In this document: piece after piece, positions 6,670 to 13,115 of the stretch
Layout of the letters: each line of letters begins with the position of its first letter
Position numbering within the stretch: position 1 is the stretch's first letter
The notes under the pieces: model-generated
Databases searched by the model: none
Seen by the model: the letters and a program-made list of their open reading frames with translations, nothing else
What the model was told of the DNA's origin: nothing
Translations under genes and position numbers: made by a program
DNA from: Steroidobacteraceae bacterium
GTDB lineage: Bacteria; Pseudomonadota; Gammaproteobacteria; Steroidobacterales; Steroidobacteraceae
Assembly: GCA_021325695.1 (NCBI GenBank)
Contig: JAJTCR010000050.1
Coordinates: 1-13,115, forward strand
Direction: 5' to 3'
Length of the DNA stretch: 13,115 nucleotides

Positions 6670-7635
6670 TCAACGAGCGATGCCGAACCATCGTGCGATC
6701 CAGAGCGCAGCGCAGACGTTCACGTCGGACGCGTAGGGCCCCGCGATGCCGCACCGGGCTCCCGTGCGATCAGGATCGTTGGCGACAGCGTGACCGAGCC
6801 CGGGAATCGAGAACGTTTCGACTCGCGGCGAGTGTGTCGCATCTTCGTAGCGCTGGCCCATGTAGCCGTCGACCGTCGTCGTCGAGTCGGGCTCGTCGTC
6901 GATGCCGAGCGCGCTGGTCCACTGCTGCCTCTGGTACGCGAGGTTCGACACGACCAGCAGCTTGTCCTCCTCGCCGTGCCAGATCGACACGCGGGGACGC
7001 GCTCCCTCGTATGCCGGATGACCGCTTCGCGCAAGTGCGCCCCAGTCTTCGCGCGTGTGCGTCCGCTCACCGCGACAGCAGGGGCCGACCTCCTCGAACG
7101 ACGTTGCGCACTTGTACGGGAACGAGGATTGCGGTGCACCGGCCTGGAACACATCCGGGTACGTGGCCAGCATGACGTTCGTGAGGTGGCCTCCGGACGA
7201 CAGTCCCGTCACGAATACCTTGCGCGGGTCGAGCGCATGGTGAGCGAGCATCCATCGCACCATCTGCATCACCGAGAGTGGCTCGCCCTGGTCGCGTTGC
7301 TGGTGTTCGGGCAGCCAGGTGCGGAAACAGCCGGCGAACGAATCGTTCTCGCGCGAGGTCTGCGGGTACACGAGCGCAATCCCGTGGGCGACGGCCAGGT
7401 CGCTCCAGCCCGAATGGTCGGCGATGTCCTGGGCCGTCTGCGTACAGCCGTGCACGACGACGAGTGCGGCATCGCGCGGCAGGTTTTCGGGCACGTGCAC
7501 GAACATGCGCAACCGGCCCGGGTTCGACCCGAAGTCCGTGACCTCGGCCAACGGTGCACCGGCGTGACTCGACGCAGCTGCCAGTGCGCACCATGCCGCC
7601 CATGCCGAGAGACGCAGTCCTTTCAATGCCGTCAT
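6670..7635 (-). CDS. Secreted PHB depolymerase-family esterase (alpha/beta hydrolase)
   Basis: A 321-residue protein with a signal peptide (about residues 1-25, Ser-His-Ala before Gly), hence periplasmic or secreted. It has the alpha/beta-hydrolase fold of the PHB depolymerase/feruloyl esterase (LpqC-like) group. The oxyanion loop is Val-His-Gly-Cys-Thr-Gln (61-66), the nucleophile Ser146 sits in Gly-Leu-Ser-Ser-Gly (144-148) followed by the family stretch ending Ala-Thr-Tyr-Pro-Asp-Val-Phe, the acid is probably Asp224 in His-Gly-Glu-Glu-Asp, and the catalytic His is His282 in Gly-Leu-Gly-His. Several Cys (64, 103, 176, 186, 187, 295, 308) suggest disulfides, consistent with export. Family members cleave polyhydroxyalkanoates, feruloyl or acetyl esters of plant polymers, or small esters; the substrate is not decided. 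It starts 44 bp from the divergent E1 gene and converges on the VOC gene. Confidence 0.9.
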   Translation of the reverse strand: MTALKGLRLSAWAAWCALAAASSHAGAPLAEVTDFGSNPGRLRMFVHVPENLPRDAALVVVHGCTQTAQDIADHSGWSDLAVAHGIALVYPQTSRENDSFAGCFRTWLPEHQQRDQGEPLSVMQMVRWMLAHHALDPRKVFVTGLSSGGHLTNVMLATYPDVFQAGAPQSSFPYKCATSFEEVGPCCRGERTHTREDWGALARSGHPAYEGARPRVSIWHGEEDKLLVVSNLAYQRQQWTSALGIDDEPDSTTTVDGYMGQRYEDATHSPRVETFSIPGLGHAVANDPDRTGARCGIAGPYASDVNVCAALWIARWFGIAR

Positions 7636-7679
7636 GTGAGCTTCACCGGCGGATCACCGCACGCTGCAATGGCACGATC

Positions 7680-9845
7680 ATGAACGAAATGATGCTGATG
7701 CCCGCCACGGCTTGCAATGCACTCGAGTCGTCTCCGGACGACTGGGACACGGTCGACGCTCGCGTGCTCTGCAGCATGGCATCGTCGATGCACGCGATCC
7801 GGGCCTTCGAGGAAACCGTCTTGCAGCTGGCATCCGAGGGATTGGTGCACGGCCCCGCCCATTCCTCGATCGGCCAGGAGGGTGCGGCGGTCGGATCGAT
7901 CCTGGCCCTGCGCGCCGACGATCACATCAATGGCTCGCACCGCGGTCACCACCAGTTTCTCGCCAAGGCGCTGCATTTCCTGGGTCCGCTGGACCCGCGC
8001 GCCGAGGTGTCGCCGGCAATACGGGACGTCCTGCACCGCGCGCTTGCCGAGATCATGGGCCTCGCACCCGGGTTCTGCCGCGGCCGTGGCGGGTCGATGC
8101 ACCTGCGCTGGCGCGAGGCGGGCGTGCTGGGCACGAACGCGATCGTTGGCGGCGGCGTGCCGCTGGCGGCCGGCGCGGCGTGGGCCCACAAACACGCCGG
8201 CACCGATGCGGTGGCGGTCACGTACTTTGGTGACGGCGCAGTCAACATTGGCTCGGTGCTCGAGACGATGAACCTTGCGTCGGCATGGAAGCTGCCATTG
8301 CTGTTCTTCATCGAGAACAACCAGTACGCGGTTGCGACGACCGTGGCTGAGTCGACCGGGGAGCCTCGCCTCGCGGCGCGAGGGTGGGGTTTCGCGATCC
8401 CGGCGTGGCGCGTTGATGGCATGGATCCTCTCGCGGTGTATCTCGCGACCCAGCGGGCGCTCGCGCAGTTGCGCAAGGGCGGCGGCGCGGCGATCGTCGA
8501 GGCCGACGTCTACCGGTTCTTCCACCAGAACGGACCCTTGCCGGGCAGCGCCTTCGGCTATCGAACGAAAGACGAGGAGAAGGCGTGGCGCGAGCGCGAT
8601 CCCTTGTCACGGATCGACCGCGCGGTCGTTGCCCGCGGCCTGCTGGCGGAGGACGAGGCCCGTGACGTGCGCCTGCGCTACCAGCGCGTCATGGAACAGG
8701 TCGCCGGGGACCTGACCGAGCGGACGGCACAGGACTCACGGCGCGTGCGGGCGGATCTTTGGCCCAGGCCGGAGTTTCGCGACGTCGGCATCCGCGGCGA
8801 GCTGCACGAGCTGGAGACGCTGCCGGCGGCCCCCGGTGAACGGGCGCCCCCGACGACGATGGTGCGTCGGAAGTTCGTCGAAGTCATCGCGGCGGTCATC
8901 GCGCGGCGCATGGAGGCCGATCCGCGAATCCTGATCCTCGGCGAAGACATCCACCGGCTGCGCGGCGGCACGAATGGCGCCACGCGCGGCCTGCGCGAGC
9001 GTTTTCCCGATCGCGTGCTCGGCACGCCGATCAGCGAGAACGCATTCGCCGGGCTCGCCGGCGGCATCGCCATGGACGGTCGTTTCCGGCCGATCGTCGA
9101 GTTCATGTACCCGGACTTCGTCTGGGTCGCCGCGGATCAGGTTTTCAACCAGATCGGCAAGGCGCGCCACATGTTCGGCGGCGACATCGACGTGCCGCTC
9201 GTGTTGCGCACGAAGGTTGCGATCGGCACGGGCTACGGCTCGCAACACTCGATGGACCCGGCCGGCATCTTCGCAAGTTGCCCGGGTTGGCGCATCGCAG
9301 CGCCGTCGACCCCGTACGACTACGTGGGGATCATGAATGCGGCACTGGCCTGCCGGGATCCCGTCCTCGTGATCGAGCACGTCGAGCTCTATCCGACGGT
9401 GGGCGACGTGCCCGCAACGAACCTCGATTATTGCCTGCCGCCGGGCCGGGCCATCGTGCGGCGCAGCGGCAGCCAGGCGACGATCCTGACCTACCTGTCG
9501 ATGGTCGCGCATTCCCTGCAGGCCGTGGCGGACCTCGACGCGGACGTCGAGGTGGTCGACCTGCGCTGGCTCGATCGCGCCAGCATCGACTGGGAAACGA
9601 TCGAGCGCAGCGTCCGCAAGACAAGTCGCGTCATCGTCGTCGAGCAGGGCGCGCAAGGCACGTCGTACGGCGCGTGGCTCGCCGACGAGGTCCATCGCCG
9701 GCTGTTCGACTGGCTCGACGGTCCGGTCGAGCGCGTGACCGGCGGCGAAGCCTCGCCGTCGATTTCCAAGGTGCTGGAGCGTGCTGCCTATGCCGGCCGG
9801 GAGGAGATCGTCGCTGCAATCGAAAAGTTGCTACGGCCGGCATAA
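7680..9845 (+). CDS. Fused E1 alpha/beta subunit of a 2-oxoacid dehydrogenase (TPP-dependent)
   Basis: A 721-residue fusion of the two E1 subunits that are separate in most pyruvate, acetoin and branched-chain 2-oxoacid dehydrogenases. Residues about 25-345 are E1 alpha, with Ser-His-Arg-Gly-His-His (86-91), Gly-Arg-Gly-Gly-Ser-Met-His-Leu (135-142) and the TPP/Mg motif from Gly184-Asp185-Gly186 to Asn213-Asn214. A linker of about 45 residues leads to E1 beta (about 393-720), with Gly-Glu-Asp-Ile at 421-424, the TPP-activating Glu probably Glu453 in Ile-Ser-Glu, and Gln-His-Ser at 522-524. All key residues look intact. The alpha part is nearest the acetoin-type E1. Expected reaction: decarboxylation of a 2-oxoacid with transfer to a lipoyl E2. 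No E2 or E3 gene is in the window. The frame is open from 7554; the ATG at 7680 is chosen because the earlier start overlaps the esterase gene. Further ATGs at 7689, 7692 and 7698 are possible; the Shine-Dalgarno is weak. The GntR gene follows after 1 bp. Confidence 0.9.
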   Translation: MNEMMLMPATACNALESSPDDWDTVDARVLCSMASSMHAIRAFEETVLQLASEGLVHGPAHSSIGQEGAAVGSILALRADDHINGSHRGHHQFLAKALHFLGPLDPRAEVSPAIRDVLHRALAEIMGLAPGFCRGRGGSMHLRWREAGVLGTNAIVGGGVPLAAGAAWAHKHAGTDAVAVTYFGDGAVNIGSVLETMNLASAWKLPLLFFIENNQYAVATTVAESTGEPRLAARGWGFAIPAWRVDGMDPLAVYLATQRALAQLRKGGGAAIVEADVYRFFHQNGPLPGSAFGYRTKDEEKAWRERDPLSRIDRAVVARGLLAEDEARDVRLRYQRVMEQVAGDLTERTAQDSRRVRADLWPRPEFRDVGIRGELHELETLPAAPGERAPPTTMVRRKFVEVIAAVIARRMEADPRILILGEDIHRLRGGTNGATRGLRERFPDRVLGTPISENAFAGLAGGIAMDGRFRPIVEFMYPDFVWVAADQVFNQIGKARHMFGGDIDVPLVLRTKVAIGTGYGSQHSMDPAGIFASCPGWRIAAPSTPYDYVGIMNAALACRDPVLVIEHVELYPTVGDVPATNLDYCLPPGRAIVRRSGSQATILTYLSMVAHSLQAVADLDADVEVVDLRWLDRASIDWETIERSVRKTSRVIVVEQGAQGTSYGAWLADEVHRRLFDWLDGPVERVTGGEASPSISKVLERAAYAGREEIVAAIEKLLRPA

Positions 9846-9846
9846 C

Positions 9847-10563
9847 ATGAGTGACATGGCGCAACCGAACGGGATGAAGTCGAGTTCGACGGACCTGACG
9901 CTCGCGAGCCAGCGCGTGGCCGAAAGCCTGCGTGAACTGATCCTGTCCGGCGAGATGCCGCCGGGCAGTCGGATTCGCCAGGAAGAACTTGCCGAGCGAT
10001 TCGGCCTGAGCCGCATCCCCGTGCGGGAAGCGCTGCGCCGGCTCGAGAGCGATGGCCTGGTGATGCTCGTGCCGAACAGCAGCGCCTGGGTCGCGAAGAT
10101 CGACATGGCGGAGTGTATCGAGGTCTACAAGATTCGCGAGCGCCTCGAGTCGCTCGCTGTGAGCGAGGCCGTGCCCAACATGTCGGACGAGCACGTCACC
10201 ATGCTGGGCGACCTCGTCGCGCGCATGGAGGCCTCGCACGACACCGAAGAATTCCTGCGTCTCGACCGCGAGTTCCATCTCGCGAGCTATCGACCTGCGG
10301 AAATGCAGCAGCTCTACGCCATCGTCGAGCGCTTCTGGAACACGACCCAGCACTATCGCCGCGCGTTCACGCGCCTGGTCGGCAAGGAAGGCAGCTGGGT
10401 CACGCACACGGAGCATCGACTGATCCTCGATGCCTTCCGGCGTCGGGACGCCGAGGGCGCGGGTCACGTCGTGTTCGAGCACATCCGCCGGACACGATTC
10501 GAGCTCGAGCGCCACTACGAGGCAGGAAGCCTCGTGGAACGTGACCGACCGTCGGCACGATGA
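9847..10563 (+). CDS. GntR-family transcriptional regulator, FCD (FadR-type) subfamily
   Basis: A 238-residue regulator. The N-terminal winged helix (about 18-83) shows the GntR pattern: Ile-Leu-Ser-Gly-Glu with Pro-Pro-Gly-Ser, a Leu-Ala-Glu-Arg-Phe-Gly-Leu-Ser turn, and the recognition helix Arg-Ile-Pro-Val-Arg-Glu-Ala-Leu-Arg-Arg-Leu (56-66). The C-terminal all-helical FCD domain (about 90-222) has the metal/ligand residues Asp140, His144, His190 and His212 in place, so a Zn- or Ni-binding pocket for a carboxylate effector is likely. VanR is in the same subfamily, and VanR-type palindromes lie upstream of the receptor and VOC genes, so this is the best candidate to bind them (inference). 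It starts 1 bp after the E1 stop and overlaps the next gene by ATGA, so it is translated within that operon. Alternative starts are the ATGs at 9856 and 9874. Confidence 0.92.
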   Translation: MSDMAQPNGMKSSSTDLTLASQRVAESLRELILSGEMPPGSRIRQEELAERFGLSRIPVREALRRLESDGLVMLVPNSSAWVAKIDMAECIEVYKIRERLESLAVSEAVPNMSDEHVTMLGDLVARMEASHDTEEFLRLDREFHLASYRPAEMQQLYAIVERFWNTTQHYRRAFTRLVGKEGSWVTHTEHRLILDAFRRRDAEGAGHVVFEHIRRTRFELERHYEAGSLVERDRPSAR

Positions 10564-11738
10564 CGCCGGCGGTATTGGGCGCGGACGCCAGCCTGGCCGA
10601 TGTTCCGTCACTGGCCGTCGAGGGCCATGCGGCGCCCCGGTTCGCGCGCGTGCGGGACGCATTCGCGTCTAATTTCGCGCGCGACGGAGAATTTGCCGAG
10701 CTTGGCGCCGCCTTGACGGTTTATGTGGCGGGCGCGCGTGTGGTGCACCTGTACGGCGGCTATCGCGATGCGCGACGCTCGCAGCGCTGGACGGAGTCGA
10801 CGCTGGTCAACGTCTGGTCGGCCAGCAAGGCGGTGATGGCGCTCGCCCTCGCGCAACTCGTCGATGCGGGCCGGCTGCAGTACGAGCAGCCGGTGGCGTC
10901 GGTTTGGCCTGAGTTTGCCGCCGCGGGCAAGGCTGAGCTGCGCGTGATCGACGTGCTCAGTCACCGGGCCGGCCTGAACGGCTTTGCAGCCCCGACCTCA
11001 CCGACGGACCTGTTCGACTGGGAGCGCGTCACCGCGAGGCTCGCGGCCCAGCGGCCGTTCTGGACGCCGGGCACGCTGACTTCCTATCACGCAATGACGT
11101 TCGGCTGGCTCTGCGGCGAGATACTGCGTCGCGTGACAGGGCAGCGGGTGCGGGACTACGTCCACGATCACCTTGCCGAACCGCTCGGCGCGGACCTGTG
11201 GCTGGGTTGTCCGCAGCACCGGCTTGCGGACGTCGCGGAAGTCGTCGCGCCAGAGCCCGACCGCCATCCTGTCGCACTCAATGACATCGCCAGTCGCGCC
11301 GTCGTGAACCCCGAGCCTGACGCGGCGCTGGCGAACACCGAGGCGTGGCGCCGCGCTGAGATCCCGTCGGTGAACGTCCACTGCACCAGCGATGGTCTGG
11401 CACGAATGTATGCTGCGCTCGCGAGCGGCGGCGCATTCGGCGATGCGCGACTCGTCTCGTCGGCCGCGGTGGATGCGCTGCGGACCGTCCGGTCGCCGGG
11501 ACCCGACCAGATGCTTGGTACACGACGATGGGGGGCCGGCGTCGCCCTCAACTCCGACGGCGCCTTCGGCCCGGACCCTGGCGCATTCGGCCACGCCGGC
11601 TGGGGCGGCTCGTTCGGCTGTGCAAGCGTCGAGGCGAACGTCGCGATCGCGTACGTAGTGAATCGAATGGGATCCCGATTGAACGGTGATCCTCGCGCCC
11701 GCTCGGTGTGCGGCGCCGTGTTCGACTGCATGGCGTAA
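10560..11738 (+). CDS. Serine hydrolase of the beta-lactamase/EstB superfamily
   Basis: A 392-residue protein of the class C beta-lactamase-like family (Pfam Beta-lactamase), which includes esterases such as EstB, D-aminopeptidases and LACTB-like proteins. The nucleophile motif Ser-x-x-Lys is Ser87-Ala-Ser-Lys90. The second motif is Tyr176 in Ser-Tyr-His-Ala, with the usual Tyr-x-Asn replaced by Tyr-His-Ala, as in esterase members. The third element is probably Gly-His345-Ala-Gly, which replaces Lys-Thr-Gly. These variants point to an esterase or other hydrolase rather than a true beta-lactamase. No signal peptide is visible, so it is probably cytoplasmic and may open an ester or lactone of an imported substrate (inference). 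Its ATG overlaps the regulator's stop by four bases (ATGA), indicating translational coupling. It is the last gene of the E1 operon; no terminator hairpin is seen in the following 55 bp. Confidence 0.9.
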   Translation: MTPAVLGADASLADVPSLAVEGHAAPRFARVRDAFASNFARDGEFAELGAALTVYVAGARVVHLYGGYRDARRSQRWTESTLVNVWSASKAVMALALAQLVDAGRLQYEQPVASVWPEFAAAGKAELRVIDVLSHRAGLNGFAAPTSPTDLFDWERVTARLAAQRPFWTPGTLTSYHAMTFGWLCGEILRRVTGQRVRDYVHDHLAEPLGADLWLGCPQHRLADVAEVVAPEPDRHPVALNDIASRAVVNPEPDAALANTEAWRRAEIPSVNVHCTSDGLARMYAALASGGAFGDARLVSSAAVDALRTVRSPGPDQMLGTRRWGAGVALNSDGAFGPDPGAFGHAGWGGSFGCASVEANVAIAYVVNRMGSRLNGDPRARSVCGAVFDCMA

Positions 11739-11793
11739 CCGCTTGGCCAATGCCTTGGAACCCGGGGACGCTCGACTCGGTCTGAGCTTGTTC

Positions 11794-13115
11794 ATGCCCA
11801 CCGAACGCTTTCATCCCGCCGTCGCGGCCTGGTTCGATCGCACCTTCCAGGCGCCAACCCCAGCGCAGGTCGACGCGTGGCCGGCGATCCAGGCGAACCG
11901 CGACGTCCTGATCGCGGCCCCGACGGGGTCCGGCAAGACGCTCGCTGCGTTTCTTGCGGCGATCGACGCCTTGGTGCGCGAGGCCACGGCGGGCAGGGGC
12001 GAGCTTCCGGACGAAACCCGGGTCGTCTACGTGTCGCCGTTGAAGGCCTTGTCGAACGACGTGCAGAAGAACCTGCTCGTTCCGCTCGGCGGCATCGACG
12101 AGGAACTGGTCGCGTCGGGCCTGTCTCCGGCGAACATCCGCACCTGGGTCCGCACCGGCGACACTCCGCCGGGCGAGCGCGCGAGCATGGGCCGCCGGCC
12201 GCCACACATCCTCGTGACGACGCCGGAGTCCCTGTACATCCTGCTCGGCTCGGCCTCCGGGCGGGCGATGCTGTCAACGGCGCGCACGGTCATCGTCGAC
12301 GAGATCCACGCGGTGGCCGACGACAAGCGTGGCTCGCACCTGGCCCTCTCACTGGAGCGGCTCGACTCGCTGGCGGGTCGGCCGCTGACCCGCGTCGGCC
12401 TGTCCGCGACCCAACGGCCCCTCGACGAGATGGCGCGGTTCCTGGTCGGCGCCGGACGGCTGACCGGAGGCGAGCCGACGGACTGCACGGTGATCGACAC
12501 CGGTCATCGCAGGGCGCGCGACCTTGCGCTCGAGCTGCCGCCGACACCGCTCGGCGCCGTGATGTCCGGCGAGCAGTGGGAACAGGCGTATGACCGGATC
12601 GCCCAGCTCGTGGAGCAACATCGCAGCACGCTCGTCTTCGTCAACACGCGCCGTCACGCCGAGCGTGCGGCGCGGCAGCTGTCGCAGCGCCTCGGCGAAG
12701 CCAACGTCGCTGCCCACCATGGCAGCCTCTCCCGCGAACGCCGGCTCGATGCCGAACAACGCCTCAAGCGCGGCGAGCTCAAGGCTCTGGTCGCGACGGC
12801 GTCGCTCGAGCTCGGCATCGACATCGGCGACGTGGACCTGGTGTGCCAGCTCGGCTCCACGCGTTCGATCAACACGTTCCTGCAGCGTGTCGGACGCTCG
12901 GGTCACGGCGTCGGCGGCTTGCCCAAGGGGCGGTTGTTTCCGTCGACGCGCGACGAGCTGGTCGAATGCACGGCATTGCTCGACGCCGTGCGGCGCGGCG
13001 AACTCGACCGGCTCACGATCCCGCGTAACGCGCTCGACGTCCTCGCGCAGCAGGTCGTCGCGGCCGTGGCGACCGCGGAATGGGACGTCGATCAGCTGTA
13101 CGCGCTCGTCACGCG
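11794..13115 (+). CDS. lhr: Lhr-family DEAD/DEAH-box helicase, 5' part only (runs off the window)
   Basis: The first 440 residues of a large superfamily 2 helicase; the reading frame is open to the window edge. Helicase motifs appear in order: Q-motif-like Pro-Thr-Pro-Ala-Gln (21-25), Walker A Ala-Pro-Thr-Gly-Ser-Gly-Lys-Thr (42-49), motif Ia Ser-Pro-Leu-Lys-Ala-Leu (81-86), Thr-Thr-Pro-Glu-Ser-Leu (142-147), Walker B Asp-Glu-Ile-His (169-172), motif III Ser-Ala-Thr (204-206), Val-Phe-Val-Asn-Thr-Arg (281-286), Ala-Thr-Ala-Ser-Leu-Glu-Leu-Gly-Ile-Asp (334-343) and motif VI Gln-Arg-Val-Gly-Arg-Ser-Gly-His (364-371). The Ser-Pro-Leu-Lys-Ala-Leu and Thr-Pro-Glu-Ser-Leu motifs are typical of Lhr (large helicase-related), an ATP-dependent 3'-5' translocase involved in DNA repair in mycobacteria and E. 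coli. Whether this is the short Lhr-core or the long form cannot be told here. It starts 55 bp after the serine hydrolase and probably lies outside the catabolic unit. Confidence 0.92.
   Translation, partial: MPTERFHPAVAAWFDRTFQAPTPAQVDAWPAIQANRDVLIAAPTGSGKTLAAFLAAIDALVREATAGRGELPDETRVVYVSPLKALSNDVQKNLLVPLGGIDEELVASGLSPANIRTWVRTGDTPPGERASMGRRPPHILVTTPESLYILLGSASGRAMLSTARTVIVDEIHAVADDKRGSHLALSLERLDSLAGRPLTRVGLSATQRPLDEMARFLVGAGRLTGGEPTDCTVIDTGHRRARDLALELPPTPLGAVMSGEQWEQAYDRIAQLVEQHRSTLVFVNTRRHAERAARQLSQRLGEANVAAHHGSLSRERRLDAEQRLKRGELKALVATASLELGIDIGDVDLVCQLGSTRSINTFLQRVGRSGHGVGGLPKGRLFPSTRDELVECTALLDAVRRGELDRLTIPRNALDVLAQQVVAAVATAEWDVDQLYALVT

Noticed and set aside
7636..7679. Possible operator before the E1 operon
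   Set aside because: Only a CACCG direct repeat and a GGATCACC fragment are present; neither forms a palindrome like the twin sites.
6571..7683. 370-codon + strand frame opposite the esterase
   Set aside because: The minus strand encodes a complete alpha/beta hydrolase with signal peptide and catalytic residues; the + frame has no recognisable features.
10560..11738. Antibiotic-resistance beta-lactamase
   Set aside because: No signal peptide, and the second and third motifs are of the esterase type; the context is catabolic.
2225..11738. Mobile element or genomic island with ends
   Set aside because: No transposase, integrase, tRNA, or terminal repeats seen; codon use looks uniform with the flanks by eye.
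11739..11793. Terminator between the serine hydrolase and helicase genes
   Set aside because: No stable inverted repeat or T-run in the 55-bp gap.

Overview
The window is high-GC bacterial DNA with short intergenic gaps and convergent and divergent gene blocks. The TonB-dependent receptor, Spinster-like MFS permease and Lhr-type helicase point to a Gram-negative proteobacterium, most likely a soil or aquatic gamma- or alphaproteobacterium with an oligotrophic catabolic lifestyle. This is inferred from gene content only; there is no rRNA or marker gene to settle it. No tRNA, rRNA, CRISPR array, insertion sequence or phage gene was seen.

Layout. (1) Positions 1-1135 hold two small envelope or periplasmic proteins of unknown function on the + strand, ending at a perfect 10-bp hairpin. 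Positions 1-148 contain nothing I can support. (2) Positions 1136-2142 (minus strand) form a two-gene operon: a membrane protein of unknown function followed by a DUF421/YetF-like protein. (3) Positions 2225-11738 form what looks like a self-contained catabolic island. A TonB-dependent receptor and an MFS transporter read leftward. A VOC-fold enzyme reads rightward from the same AT-rich divergent control region. A secreted PHB-depolymerase-family esterase reads leftward and faces the VOC gene. A tight rightward operon then encodes a fused E1 alpha/beta 2-oxoacid dehydrogenase, a GntR/FCD regulator and a beta-lactamase-fold serine hydrolase. (4) From 11794 an Lhr-family ATP-dependent helicase begins and runs off the right edge.

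How the genes may work together (inference). The receptor would take an unknown organic substrate across the outer membrane and the MFS permease would carry it across the inner membrane. The two hydrolases (one exported, one apparently cytoplasmic) would cleave ester or related bonds. The VOC enzyme and the TPP-dependent E1 would act on the released carbon skeleton. The GntR/FCD protein is the obvious candidate regulator. The strongest signal in the window is a pair of near-identical palindromes (core TTGGATCCAA), centred 62 bp apart in the receptor/VOC divergent region. They match the operator I recall for the GntR/FCD regulator VanR. This ties the regulator, 4 kb away, to the uptake genes. 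The E1 has no E2 or E3 partner in the window, which makes the chemistry of the locus unclear and interesting.
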